A stretch of 64,000 bases of DNA from Allobosea sp. Root381. Its GTDB lineage: Bacteria > Pseudomonadota > Alphaproteobacteria > Rhizobiales > Beijerinckiaceae. The stretch covers positions 208,185 through 272,184 of the forward strand of contig NZ_LMJT01000034.1 in assembly GCF_001429395.1 (NCBI RefSeq). Reading direction: 5' to 3'. Both the position numbers and the translations under genes were made by a program. The stretch's first letter is position 1, and each line of letters opens with the position of its first letter. Below the pieces are notes generated by a model. It ran no database searches, was not told the DNA's origin, and was given only the letters and a program-made list of their open reading frames with translations. Below, piece by piece: positions 35,651 to 44,233 of the stretch.

Positions 35651-37217
35651 ACCGACCCCCCGACGCTTTCGTCGGGAAGTGGGTTCCACCGATTAGAGCC
35701 GTCAACTCGCCCAGAACGTCGATCTCCGGTGCGTCCCCTGCCCCTGCGGGGTGAATCGTCACGGTTCTGATCAGCTCGCGCAGCGCCGCTTTCGCCGCCC
35801 CGCCATGCTCTTCGCCCTCGGCCATCGTCGCCTCGAGGCGCTCGACCGACGCGAGATAGCGACTCACCGTGGCCGGATGCAGGGTGACGACGCGCGGCGG
35901 CTCTTCGGCCGCCGACAGTTCCGCCCGCAGCCGGTCTCGCTCGGCCTTCAGGGGCGGGAGCTCGCGCTCCAGGGCGTCCTCTTCGATCAATCCCTTCACA
36001 TAGGCTCGATAGACGCGCTCGTGCTCGCGCTCGGCCGCGGCAAGGCGCTTCTCGATCTGAGCCCGATTCGCAATCGTGCTCGCGGCCAGACGCTGGCGCT
36101 CCTCGTTGTAGATCCGGACATAGAGCGCGATCGCCTCGCGGTCGGCCATCCGCTCGCGCAGGCCTGCCACGACCGCCTGCTCGACACTGTCGAGATAGTA
36201 GGCGCGCCGGTTGGCGCAGCTACCCGATTCGGTCGCCGTGGTGCAGCGGATCCTGATGCGGCCATGATCGCGATCCTTCACCGACATGCCGCCGCCGCAG
36301 GCGCCACATCGCAGCAGGCCTGAAAGCAGGTGCTTCGGCCGGGCCCTCTCGCGCGGGCCGTTGAGCGCGCGGCCGTCACGGCGTGCCTTGACCGCGTCGA
36401 AGGTCTCCGCTGCGACGACGGCGAGGTGCGGCACCGCCCTTTCCTGATGCTCGGCGGCGTCATTGACGCGCGAGATACGCCGGCCGGTCGCCGGATCCTT
36501 GACCATGCGGACCCGATTCCAGACCAGTCGCCCGGCATAGAGCGGGTTGAGCAGGATGCCGTGGCCGCGGTGGCGGTTCCCGTTGATCGTCACCGCGGCC
36601 CAGAACCGGCCGCGCGGGGGCGGCACGGCTTCGTCGTTGAGGCGCCCGGCGATCTCACGAGGGCTCGCGCCGGCGAGGTACTCGTCGAAGATGCGGCGGA
36701 TGATGGCCGCCTCGGCCTCGACGATCTCGAGCTCGCCCGGCTTGCCCGCGACGGGGCGGTAGCCATAGGCCCGGCCGCCGGCGCTGCGGCCGTCCCTGAC
36801 GACGCCGGCCAGGCCGCGCCGTACCTTCTGCGCGAGGCCCTTCAGGAACAGCGCCGACATCGTGCCCTTGAGCCCGATATGCATCTCGCTGATCTCGCCG
36901 TCGGCGACGGTGAGGAGCTTCACGCCGGCGAACTGCATCGTCTCGTAAAGCCGGGCGATGTCGGCGAGGTTGCGCGAGAGCCGGTCGAGATCCTCGGTCA
37001 GGATCGCATCGAACTGGCCGGCAAGCGCCAGCCCGATCAGGCGCTGATAGTCCGGGCGGCCATGGATCGTCGCGCCCGAAGCGGCGCGATCGGCAAAGAC
37101 GTCGGTGATCGACAGGCCAAGGCGGGCGGCATGCGAACGACAGAGTACGACCTGGTCCTCGACCGAGCGGTCACTCTGCAGGTCGGTTGAGAAGCGAGCG
37201 TAGATCGCTGCGCGCAT
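35607..37217 (-). CDS. Large serine recombinase (element integrase)
   Basis: A 536-residue recombinase. The N-terminal resolvase domain (1-150) has catalytic Ser10 in YARFSTDLQSDRSVEDQ and ILTEDLDRLSRN with the conserved Arg. The recombinase domain (about 160-270) has PREIAGRLNDEAVPPPRG. The zinc ribbon (about 305-360) has LLSGLLRCGACGG and later RCTTATESGSCANRR. A coiled-coil motif follows (about 370-460). The ATG at 37217 is chosen because it starts MRAAIYARFS. The last 13 residues (VAGEGLEPPTRGL) are encoded by the tRNA on the opposite strand, so the gene ends in chromosomal sequence. Confidence 0.94.
   Translation of the reverse strand: MRAAIYARFSTDLQSDRSVEDQVVLCRSHAARLGLSITDVFADRAASGATIHGRPDYQRLIGLALAGQFDAILTEDLDRLSRNLADIARLYETMQFAGVKLLTVADGEISEMHIGLKGTMSALFLKGLAQKVRRGLAGVVRDGRSAGGRAYGYRPVAGKPGELEIVEAEAAIIRRIFDEYLAGASPREIAGRLNDEAVPPPRGRFWAAVTINGNRHRGHGILLNPLYAGRLVWNRVRMVKDPATGRRISRVNDAAEHQERAVPHLAVVAAETFDAVKARRDGRALNGPRERARPKHLLSGLLRCGACGGGMSVKDRDHGRIRIRCTTATESGSCANRRAYYLDSVEQAVVAGLRERMADREAIALYVRIYNEERQRLAASTIANRAQIEKRLAAAEREHERVYRAYVKGLIEEDALERELPPLKAERDRLRAELSAAEEPPRVVTLHPATVSRYLASVERLEATMAEGEEHGGAAKAALRELIRTVTIHPAGAGDAPEIDVLGELTALIGGTHFPTKASGGRLVAGEGLEPPTRGL
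35632..35651. repeat. attL direct repeat (tRNA 3' end)
   Basis: Left copy of the 20-bp perfect direct repeat; it covers the T-arm/acceptor end of tRNA-Met plus one base. Confidence 0.9.
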
Positions 37218-37356
37218 GAATCTCTGCCTTGATTGGGGCGCCCTGCCCTGTCGCTGCGGCATGATCGCGGCGTGCCGCCTCGCGCGCAAGCGCTTCGATC
37301 AACCGGGCGAGCCCGGGATCAAGCGTGCTGCCAGCGCTGGCGGCGGCGCGGGCCAT
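37171..37356 (-). CDS. Small conserved protein upstream of the recombinase
   Basis: A 61-residue protein overlapping the recombinase start by 47 bp (translational coupling likely). Sequence LDPGLARLIEALAREAARRD forms a short helix. Such small partners are commonly found directly before serine recombinases in alphaproteobacterial elements, possibly as excision or folding helpers; I know no confirmed function. Confidence 0.5.
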   Translation of the reverse strand: MARAAASAGSTLDPGLARLIEALAREAARRDHAAATGQGAPIKAEIHARSDLRSLLNRPAE

Positions 37357-37985
37357 CAGCCGACGGCCTCGCAGATGTTCCGCTGCTCTACGGTGAAGGT
37401 GTAGGCGGCAACCCATGGGTTGGCGTCCCAAGCGTCCTTACCATTGATCGCGTCCCAGAGATCGGCGTACCAATCGCGAGCATTGTCCCAGCCGCGATAG
37501 CCTATGCCGCTCGGGTCGGGCTCTTCTGCGGGGAAGAAGCCGCCTACGTCGTCGGCATGTCCCTGCCTGCACCCTTCGGACCACGCATCCGCCTCGCTGA
37601 TGTCGTGAACCCGCTGCACGCGGACATCGGTGACGGTCAGTGTCAGGCGGGAGGCCCAACGCGGCATGAACATCGAGGGGCGAAGCTTGCCAGCGCATCC
37701 CGGCTCGCTGTCGCGTGGATCTGGATCAGCCGCGTAGTAGATCGGCACGCCGACAGAAAGGTCGCGGGGCTTCGTCCAGTCGAAGCGAAGCTCGGCCCGA
37801 TACGCCTCGCGCACCCACAGGTGGTCGCCGCGCATGATGCGTAGCGCCCGATATGCTGACTTCAGGTCGTGATACTTGCCGTCGTCGCCGGGCTGCGGCT
37901 TAAGGATCCGCCGCGTTTGCGTCTTCCGGCCATCGAGCAGGGCCCGCACCATCGGCGCGCTGAAAAGGATGGGCCAGTCAGCCAT
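37356..37985 (-). CDS. Phage-type ASCH/PUA-like protein
   Basis: A 209-residue protein that opens with ILFSAPMVRALLDGRKTQTR, a pattern seen in many phage-encoded ASCH/PUA-like small proteins, followed by DHLWVREAYR and VTDVRVQRVHDISEADAWSE. ASCH domains bind RNA or modified nucleotides. Its start overlaps the DUF5131 gene by 8 bp. The role in this element is unknown. Confidence 0.6.
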   Translation of the reverse strand: MADWPILFSAPMVRALLDGRKTQTRRILKPQPGDDGKYHDLKSAYRALRIMRGDHLWVREAYRAELRFDWTKPRDLSVGVPIYYAADPDPRDSEPGCAGKLRPSMFMPRWASRLTLTVTDVRVQRVHDISEADAWSEGCRQGHADDVGGFFPAEEPDPSGIGYRGWDNARDWYADLWDAINGKDAWDANPWVAAYTFTVEQRNICEAVG

Positions 37986-39126
37986 GCAGCACCTCCGGCA
38001 TGGCGTTGTGCTCGACGCCGTCGAGGAGGCGACCGGCAGACGCCTTCCCGATGCTGAACATGGTCATGGCGCCGGTGCCTGCCATGAACGCTCCGAAGCT
38101 GAAGCGGTCCCGCCCATCGAAGCGCCGCCCGTCAGCGTGCAGCACGCAGTTCTGCTTGCGCTCTCGCCTCGTGGCCCCCGGCCGGGTGGCGGGCGCCGGG
38201 TAATAGCATCGGTCAGACTGCGCCTCGTCCATGTGCGAGATCGGACACCACTCGCCCCATTGCTTGAAGAAGAAGGCCGTGCCGGCGGCCGCGCACTGGT
38301 CGCGGATGCTGCGTGCCCATTCCGGGTGCATCGGCCGGGCCTTCGGGCCGCTCTCGCCGCCGGCGATGATCCAGTCGAGCGTGATGCGGTCGGCCCGTAC
38401 CCACTCCGGACATCCCTCACTGTCCTTCGGCCCTTCGGTGACATGGTAATGCGCCTTGCGCTCGGGGCAGCTTCTGCAGCCGTCATCGCAACTCTGGCAG
38501 CCCCACGACCTGCCATCGATCTCGGCGCCGAGATCCTGCCATTCAAGCCAAGGCTCGAAGTCGATCGGCGCCAACAGTGGCTCAGCCGAGACGCCGACCC
38601 ACGGAATGCTGAGCTTTACCTTCAACGCCAGCAGACGCGGAATGTCGCGATCGGCTTCGTCCTGGTTGCAGACGGTAACAAGCAGGCCGGCGTGCTTCGG
38701 CCATGTCGTGACGCCGATCGCGGCGAGGCGCTTCTCGACGACGCTGATGCGTTTCGTGACGATCTGGATGTCGATGCGGTCACACTGGACGATCTTGCCC
38801 CAGGCCTCGGCGAACCATTCGAGAGGAACCTCGTTATCGAACAGGTCCGACATCGACTGAATGAAGACGCGGCGCCGCGAATTGGGGTGGTAGCCGCCAA
38901 TCTGCGCGTCTGCGGCCCACCACGCGTAGTCGTTGTCGAGCCGGTTGAGCAGTGCAGCCGCGCCCTTGATCTTGCGGCGCGCCGCGCCGACACCCCAGAG
39001 GTTCTCGCCGAAGCGGCCTGACAACGTCTCGGCATAGCAGTGATCGCAGCCCGGGCCGACCTTGGTGCAGCCCCACCAGAAATTGACGGTGGCGTCCGTC
39101 CACTCGATGCCAGTCTTGTCAGCCAT
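37978..39126 (-). CDS. DUF5131 family protein (phage Gp37/Gp68-like)
   Basis: A 382-residue protein with TGIEWTDATVNFWWGCTKVG at the start, a C-x6-C-x2-C cluster (Cys20, Cys27, Cys30: CTKVGPGCDHC) and a later zinc-like cluster CQSCDDGCRSCPE. Also RVFIQSMSDLFDNEV, VTKRISV and WIIAGGESGPKARP, all hallmarks of the DUF5131/Gp37 family of phage proteins distantly related to radical-SAM enzymes. Start at ATG 39126, overlapping the upstream zinc-ribbon gene by 8 bp. Confidence 0.85.
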   Translation of the reverse strand: MADKTGIEWTDATVNFWWGCTKVGPGCDHCYAETLSGRFGENLWGVGAARRKIKGAAALLNRLDNDYAWWAADAQIGGYHPNSRRRVFIQSMSDLFDNEVPLEWFAEAWGKIVQCDRIDIQIVTKRISVVEKRLAAIGVTTWPKHAGLLVTVCNQDEADRDIPRLLALKVKLSIPWVGVSAEPLLAPIDFEPWLEWQDLGAEIDGRSWGCQSCDDGCRSCPERKAHYHVTEGPKDSEGCPEWVRADRITLDWIIAGGESGPKARPMHPEWARSIRDQCAAAGTAFFFKQWGEWCPISHMDEAQSDRCYYPAPATRPGATRRERKQNCVLHADGRRFDGRDRFSFGAFMAGTGAMTMFSIGKASAGRLLDGVEHNAMPEVLHG

Positions 39127-39364
39127 CGGCGCGGGCCTCCGGCTTGACCACCTCAGGCTCCGGGTACTTCGTGCCGCAGAACGGGCAGAAGCTCGGGAAG
39201 ATCGACATAGCGCGTGCGCCACGCCTTTTCTCGACGACCTCGGTCTCGATCATCAGGCGCTCGCCTGGCGGGCGAAACACGAGGGCGCGAAGCAATCGCG
39301 TGTTGTGTTCGGCGAGCTTGTCATCGACCTCTTCGGCGCATTTGCATGCGGTGCTGATGGTCAT
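39119..39364 (-). CDS. Small zinc-ribbon protein
   Basis: An 81-residue protein with an early CKC pair, then a C-terminal CPFCGTKY zinc-ribbon knuckle preceded by IFPSF. The second Cys pair is missing, so metal binding would need another partner. It overlaps its neighbours by 4 and 8 bp in the phage-like early operon. Function unknown. Confidence 0.6.
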   Translation of the reverse strand: MTISTACKCAEEVDDKLAEHNTRLLRALVFRPPGERLMIETEVVEKRRGARAMSIFPSFCPFCGTKYPEPEVVKPEARADG

Positions 39365-39711
39365 GCCGCCACCCGATCGGTACCGATCAGCCCCTCGAGT
39401 TCGGCGATTGCGAGATCGGTCTCGACCCTGCGTTGGCGAAGCGCATCGAGCTGCTCGGCCATCTGGAGAGGCGTGAAACAGCCGGCCTGCAAAGCGGCCT
39501 TGATCTCCGTCAGCGTGAAGCCCTGGCGCGTCCAGGTGAGGATACGCTGCAGCTGCTCGCGATCGGCGTCGCTGTACAGGCGGTCGCGCGCTTCGGTCCG
39601 CGCCGGTGCCAGCAGCCCGCGCTGCTCGTAGAAGCGGAGCGTCCGCAGGGTGACGCTGAACTCGGCGGCGATCTCGCTGATGCCGTAGGCCTTGGACGTG
39701 TTGCTGTTCAT
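39361..39711 (-). CDS. MerR-family transcriptional regulator
   Basis: A 116-residue regulator: winged-helix HTH with YGISEIAAEFSVTLRTLRFY, then RGLLAPARTEARDRLYSDAD and a C-terminal helix (about 80-115). No Cys-based metal-sensing loop, so the signal is unknown. It is positioned like a regulator of the element's early operon. The stop overlaps the following start by 4 bp. Confidence 0.85.
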   Translation of the reverse strand: MNSNTSKAYGISEIAAEFSVTLRTLRFYEQRGLLAPARTEARDRLYSDADREQLQRILTWTRQGFTLTEIKAALQAGCFTPLQMAEQLDALRQRRVETDLAIAELEGLIGTDRVAA

Positions 39712-39714
39712 GTT

Positions 39715-39810
39715 CTAGCTCCAGAGCACGATGCTGAAAGCGAGGCCGAAACAGGCCGCGACCGCCGCGGCGAGGCTCCAGTTCACGACGCGGGTTCGAC
39801 GACGGCTCAT
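39715..39810 (-). CDS. Candidate small membrane protein (31 aa)
   Basis: ATG at 39810, one base after the upstream ParB-like stop, encoding a basic N-terminus MSRRRTRVVNW then a single hydrophobic helix SLAAAVAACFGLAFSIVLWS. The tight spacing suggests coupled translation. No family recognised; a chance frame is possible. Confidence 0.45.
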   Translation of the reverse strand: MSRRRTRVVNWSLAAAVAACFGLAFSIVLWS

Positions 39811-39811
39811 G

Positions 39812-40645
39812 TCAGGCCGCCTGCGCAGGCAGGGCGCGGCGGAGGAAGGCCTCGAGCTCGGTGGCGAGCTTGCGCCAGCGCACCTCGCCCTTCGGCACGA
39901 TGGCGCCCATCATCCGCTGGAAGGCGGCCGTCAGGTCGAAGCCGTCCAGGGCGTCAAGCAAGCTGGGGTGGTCGCGCAGCGCCGGCAGGGTGTCGAAGGT
40001 AGCGCAGTAGGCCTGCAGGACATGGGCCCGCACCATGCCGATATTGCCCTCGCCGGCCTGGACGATGGCCTCGCAGGAGCGCAGCAGAGTCTGGTCGCCG
40101 TAGCTGTCCCGCAGCTTATAGAGGGTCGCCGCGGCGAAGGTGTCGCCGCGCTTCAGCTCGGACTGCGCGCGCGGGCTGACGATCTGCACGCCGGCGGCAT
40201 CGCAGATCTTCTGCAGCTCGACCGCCTTGATATCGCCGCTGACGACGCGGGACTTGTGCAGCACGGCGCCGACCACGTTGAGCTGGCGCGTGTTGATCTC
40301 GACGAAGGCCTCGGCCTGCTCGGCCGTGTCCACCGTCACGATCATGCAGGGGACGGATTTCACGCCGCGCAGCTTCGCGGCGTGAGCGCGGTGCTGGCCG
40401 TCGATGACGGCGAAGAGGCCGCCCTCGATCGGGGCAACGATGATCGGCGCGAAGCGGGACCAGCGGAAGCGCTCGGCGATGCGGCGCACCTGCTGCTTGC
40501 CGCGCTGGCCGATCGGCCGCTGATAGCGATCGTCGATGCGCAGGCGGCCGACCTCGATCCAGTCGACCTGCGGAGCGGGGCCGGGCTGCGTCGAGAAGGT
40601 GACGCCGGCGTAATCGGCGATATCGATCTCGCGATACTGCTCCAT
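39812..40645 (-). CDS. ParB N-terminal-domain protein (DUF6551-like)
   Basis: A 277-residue protein with a ParB/sulfiredoxin-like nuclease fold: VDWIEVGRLRIDDRYQRPIG near the start, then GGLFAVIDGQHRAHAAKLRG (ENRHR-type motif region) and EAFVEINTRQLNVV. It ends with an Arg-rich tail. Translation begins at ATG 40645, overlapping the upstream ParB stop by one base. These stand-alone ParB-like proteins are common in phage-derived elements; DNA binding or partition is not shown and no ParA gene is present. Confidence 0.75.
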   Translation of the reverse strand: MEQYREIDIADYAGVTFSTQPGPAPQVDWIEVGRLRIDDRYQRPIGQRGKQQVRRIAERFRWSRFAPIIVAPIEGGLFAVIDGQHRAHAAKLRGVKSVPCMIVTVDTAEQAEAFVEINTRQLNVVGAVLHKSRVVSGDIKAVELQKICDAAGVQIVSPRAQSELKRGDTFAAATLYKLRDSYGDQTLLRSCEAIVQAGEGNIGMVRAHVLQAYCATFDTLPALRDHPSLLDALDGFDLTAAFQRMMGAIVPKGEVRWRKLATELEAFLRRALPAQAA

Positions 40646-42798
40646 CACGCGGCCTCCTCAATATTGGAATCGGGATCGCCTGGCTGCAGCGCGAGCTCGA
40701 TGAGCTGCATCTTCGTCGAGCCGAAGGGGACGGTGACGCCGCGCTCCTTGAGGAGCTCGCGCAGCTCGGGCGCCTTCATCGCGAGCAGCTTGGTCCGCTC
40801 CTGGCCGAGCCAGATCTGCAGGGCAGCGTCAGCCGCGGACGCAGGAGATTCGGGCTCCGATGGCTCGGCGGGCCCGCTGACGACCTGATCGCCGGTTTCG
40901 TCCTCGGGCGCCGGCGCGGCCGGCAGCACGGCGTCGAAGACCTCGCCGCGCAGCAAGGGCGGCAGCCAGGCGCGGGCGATCGCCAGCCGCGCCGCCGCGG
41001 CGCCGAGATCCGCCTTCTTCAGCTTGGCGTATTTCGCGGGCTCGTCGCCGCAGGCGGCGATCGCCGCGATCGCTTCCTGCTTCGGCGCGGCCGAGAAATA
41101 TTCCGCGGGGTCGAAGACCTGAACGAGGGCGGCGCGGTGCGCGTCCACCGGCAGGGCGCAGCGGAGCGCCGACACAGCCTGCGGCTTCAGCTTGTTGTAG
41201 CTGTATTCGCTCAATGCCGCGCTGGTGAAGTCGAGCGTGCGAGCGATGACGCGGGCGGCGTGCTTCTGCAGGCTCTCCTCGTCCCAGGTGAGGACCAGGC
41301 TGAAGACCTCGGCGAAATCCTCCTTCGTGCTGCTGCTGCGCCTCGGCCAGGGGAGAGCCGGGCCTGCATCGCGACCCTTGTCCTCGAGTCGCAGTGGCGA
41401 GCCCCAGGTGAACGCGGTCGCGACGAATGCCGCCAGCGCGATCCTGGGTTCATGACCGAGGACATGAGCCGCCGCCTTTGTCGCGGTCAGGGCGAGATCG
41501 TCCATGAGGGCGGCCGAGAGTCGCGTCGGTTCCGCAGCCTCCTCGCCGGCGGATGACTTCGGCGCGGGCGCAGCCATGGCGCTCGGCTTCGGCTCGGGCC
41601 GCGGCTTGGAGCGGGAGAATCCGCGGGCGACGGTCAACGCGCCGTCGCGGTCGAAGCCCACCACCGCGATCGCCTTCGCGCGCGTCGTCTCTGGGAGGGA
41701 CAGCCACGACTGGCTCTCAATCAGGTCCTCAAGTTCCTTCTCGAGGCGATTCTCTTCGTCCATGAGCGCATCGCGATCATGCTCAATCTCGCTCTGACGC
41801 TGCTCGTCCTCGACCTCGAGCAGAGCATCGTCGAGCTTGTCGCGATGCTCGTTCAAGGCGAGCAAGCGCTGCTCAATCTCGATGGCCCGGGCTGGCTTGA
41901 CCTCGTCAGGCAGCGCCGGTTTGGAGATGCGGCTCCACTGATAAGACTGGCTGGCCTCCGCGCCGAAGAGGACTTCGCCCCAGCCCTCGTGCTCTTTCAC
42001 GCGAGCGGCCTCGGACGACAGCTTCTCATGGGCGAGGCGCTCCAGCAGGTCGCCATCGGTCAGGTCGGGTTCGGCGGCGAAGAGGTCAGCGATGAACCCG
42101 CCGCCGGCGAGGCGATAGGTTTCCAGGCCGACGAAGCGAACCTTTGCGGTGTCCGCGGAAACGGTCGCCGTGGTGAAGCTGCGGCGGACCGTGTCCGCAC
42201 CCAGCCGCCAGTTGTCGCCTGTCTGGATCGCTCTCTCCAGATAAGCGGCCTGCTCCGCCGGCGACACCAGCGTGAACGCGCGAGCGGCCTCGCCGTTGAT
42301 CCGGCCCTGCAGCCATGCCGCGCGGACGTCCTCGTGCAAACGGCCGAGCGCCAGGCGCTGCTCGACGGCGCGCAGTGGGATGCCGAAGTGATCGGCGATG
42401 GACTGCCTGTCCTTGCCCTTCTCGATCAGGTCCGCGAAGGCCTCGAACTCGCGGACAGGGTGCAGCGGCTTGCGCAGGACGTTGGCCGCGAGCGAGATCT
42501 CGAAGGCATCGGCCTCGGCCTCGGCCGGGCGCAGTACGACATGGACCCATTCGATGACGCGCCGTTCGGACTCCGCCGCATCATCTGCCGCGTCGATGAT
42601 CTGCATCGCCTTGAGGCGGCGGTTACCGTCGACGATCTCGACCTTTCCGTCGCTGCAGTGACGGCCGACGAGCGGCTGCAGCAGGCCATGGGCGCGGATC
42701 GAGGCGATGAGCTCGCCGACGTCCTCGTCCTGCGGGCGGACATTGACGCTCTGGCCGGCGACGAGCTCGGCGAGGCGGTAGGCCACGACTTCGGTCAT
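40645..42798 (-). CDS. Long ParB/RepB/Spo0J-domain protein
   Basis: A 717-residue protein. The N-terminal ParB domain (about 1-110) has VNVRPQDEDVGELIASIRAH and EIVDGNRRLKAMQ; a KorB-like HTH (about 125-165) has QSIADHFGIPLRAVEQRLAL; a coiled coil rich in Glu lies at about 315-370. The C-terminal SAP-like segment (about 680-715) has APELRELLKERGVTVPFGST. It has the look of phage/plasmid ParB-like nucleases rather than a chromosomal ParB. Confidence 0.85.
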   Translation of the reverse strand: MTEVVAYRLAELVAGQSVNVRPQDEDVGELIASIRAHGLLQPLVGRHCSDGKVEIVDGNRRLKAMQIIDAADDAAESERRVIEWVHVVLRPAEAEADAFEISLAANVLRKPLHPVREFEAFADLIEKGKDRQSIADHFGIPLRAVEQRLALGRLHEDVRAAWLQGRINGEAARAFTLVSPAEQAAYLERAIQTGDNWRLGADTVRRSFTTATVSADTAKVRFVGLETYRLAGGGFIADLFAAEPDLTDGDLLERLAHEKLSSEAARVKEHEGWGEVLFGAEASQSYQWSRISKPALPDEVKPARAIEIEQRLLALNEHRDKLDDALLEVEDEQRQSEIEHDRDALMDEENRLEKELEDLIESQSWLSLPETTRAKAIAVVGFDRDGALTVARGFSRSKPRPEPKPSAMAAPAPKSSAGEEAAEPTRLSAALMDDLALTATKAAAHVLGHEPRIALAAFVATAFTWGSPLRLEDKGRDAGPALPWPRRSSSTKEDFAEVFSLVLTWDEESLQKHAARVIARTLDFTSAALSEYSYNKLKPQAVSALRCALPVDAHRAALVQVFDPAEYFSAAPKQEAIAAIAACGDEPAKYAKLKKADLGAAAARLAIARAWLPPLLRGEVFDAVLPAAPAPEDETGDQVVSGPAEPSEPESPASAADAALQIWLGQERTKLLAMKAPELRELLKERGVTVPFGSTKMQLIELALQPGDPDSNIEEAA

Positions 42799-43007
42799 GA
42801 ATGGTCTCCGATGACGGTGAGAACGGCGGCGGCTGGAAGGCAGAAGACGGTGACCTCGATCGAGGCGCGGTCCGGCCAGAGCAGATCGGTGTTGTCCGGC
42901 GTGGCGATGCAGGCCTGGCGCAGGACCTGCTGGACGCGCCGGGCGAGCGCGATGTCGGTGATGGCCTCGGGCACGTCGATCGCGACGACGACGGTGCGCG
43001 GCTTCAT
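42795..43007 (-). CDS. Small hypothetical protein of the ParB operon
   Basis: A 70-residue protein (TVVVAIDVPEAITDIALARR at the N-terminus) starting the minus-strand ParB operon and overlapping the next gene by 4 bp (ATGA). Function unrecognised. Confidence 0.55.
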   Translation of the reverse strand: MKPRTVVVAIDVPEAITDIALARRVQQVLRQACIATPDNTDLLWPDRASIEVTVFCLPAAAVLTVIGDHS

Positions 43008-43103
43008 CGGGCGGCGCCGGAGATCATGCTGGCGGCGCGCTCCGGCGCAGCGCGTGTCTGGGCGCGGGCGGCGTGGATCTGCGAAGCCCAGCGTTCGAAG
43101 CGG

Positions 43104-43295
43104 ATGAACGAAGACCGTGTCCGCAGCAGCATGCGCGACCTGACGCTTGCGCGCGTCGAGGCAGAACAGGCCGTCGGCGGCGTGCGCCAGGCGGCGGCCG
43201 ATCAGATCGAAGAAACACGCTCGCTGCGGGTATTGCTGAAGGACGTGATCGCCCGCGTCGGCTCAAACACCGCCGCAAGGAACGCTGGTCGATGA
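43104..43295 (+). CDS. Small alpha-helical hypothetical protein
   Basis: A 63-residue protein, helical and charged (DLTLARVEAEQAVGG, DQIEETRSLRVLL), whose stop overlaps the start of the next membrane-protein gene (ATGA). That overlap argues for a real gene. Alternative starts at 43026 or 43131 are possible. The upstream neighbour is divergent. Confidence 0.5.
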   Translation: MNEDRVRSSMRDLTLARVEAEQAVGGVRQAAADQIEETRSLRVLLKDVIARVGSNTAARNAGR

Positions 43296-43789
43296 CGATG
43301 CCTACTAACACGCTGCGTCGAACCACGCTCATTGCTTTGCTGGTGTCAGTGTTGGGGAGCTACCCCGGCGCCATCTGGCTCTTGGGCCCGATCAAGGCGA
43401 TCGAGATCGGCAACGTCATGGTCCTGGCGCTCGCCGCCGGAATCGTCGTCGCCTATGCCCCAGTCGCGCGCGACGCGCTGCGCTATGGGCTGATCGACGG
43501 CGCCAACATCCTGTCGATCGGGATCTTCGCCAGCTGGCTCGGCGTGGTCGTCGCTCGGGGCGGGTCGATCCTCTGGCGACTTTCCGGCCAGCCGCTCGAA
43601 TGGCTCAACTCCGGCTGGTGGGGCTTCCATATCGCCCTGTCCTGCATCGGGGCGCTGTGCCACCTCGTAGCGCCGGAGGCTGTCGCTGGCCGGGTGCCGA
43701 CGCGCCACTGGATCAAGATCGGGCTGCTCGTCGCGCTCGGCGTTCTCTTCGCGGGGGTAGTAGCGGTCTTCATCGACCCGCCCGCATGA
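43292..43789 (+). CDS. Small integral membrane protein of unknown family
   Basis: A 165-residue protein with about five hydrophobic helices (TTLIALLVSVLGSYPGAIWL; MVLALAAGIVVAYAPV; ILSIGIFASWLGVVVA; IALSCIGALCHLV; LLVALGVLFAGVVAV). AAGGA ribosome site before ATG 43292. Its position in the element and topology would fit a holin-like or accessory membrane protein, but it is longer than most holins and nothing specific is recognised. Confidence 0.65.
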   Translation: MTMPTNTLRRTTLIALLVSVLGSYPGAIWLLGPIKAIEIGNVMVLALAAGIVVAYAPVARDALRYGLIDGANILSIGIFASWLGVVVARGGSILWRLSGQPLEWLNSGWWGFHIALSCIGALCHLVAPEAVAGRVPTRHWIKIGLLVALGVLFAGVVAVFIDPPA

Positions 43790-43879
43790 AATCGCTTCGG
43801 CGATAGCCTGGCCGGCTCAACCGGCTGTCACCGGTGGGAGGAGCTTGAGGCTGCCTGACCCTTCTAGATCACATGTTCG

Positions 43880-43914
43880 GGTCGGCCATCCTTCGGGGTG
43901 GCCGGCCTTTTTTT
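43880..43914 (+). terminator. Rho-independent terminator
   Basis: A 12-bp stem GGTCGGCCATCC / GGGTGGCCGGCC (two G-T/T-G pairs) with a TTCG tetraloop, followed by seven T. Ends the transcript of the membrane-protein gene. Confidence 0.92.
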
Positions 43915-43987
43915 GTTTCAGCGGCCTCTTGCAGGGTGCGCTTGTTCTTCTAAAATTTTGCCGTTCGTGTTGCCCATGGAGGGGGAA

Positions 43988-44233
43988 ATGCCCTTTTCAT
44001 CAATGAGTGACCCGTCCGACCTGGCGCGGGCCTACGCCGTGATGGACGCCGCATGGAAGGAGGTCGAAGACAGCGTGCCTGAAGCCAAACGCGAGGCTGA
44101 GCGGTTGAGGCTGGCCTACTTGATCGCCAGCTGCGCGCCGTCAGCTCTCGACGAGGACGATCTCAAGCGGAACGTCCTGCTTCTTTACAGAGCGCGCGCT
44201 TCCCAGACGATGGGCGTTCAGGTTGTTCGATAA
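43988..44233 (+). CDS. Small hypothetical helical protein
   Basis: An 81-residue protein (SDPSDLARAYAVMDAAWKEV) with a strong purine-rich ribosome site (GGAGGGGGAA). Acidic and helical, of a type I recall as frequent among small orphan proteins in Hyphomicrobiales. No function recognised. Confidence 0.6.
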   Translation: MPFSSMSDPSDLARAYAVMDAAWKEVEDSVPEAKREAERLRLAYLIASCAPSALDEDDLKRNVLLLYRARASQTMGVQVVR

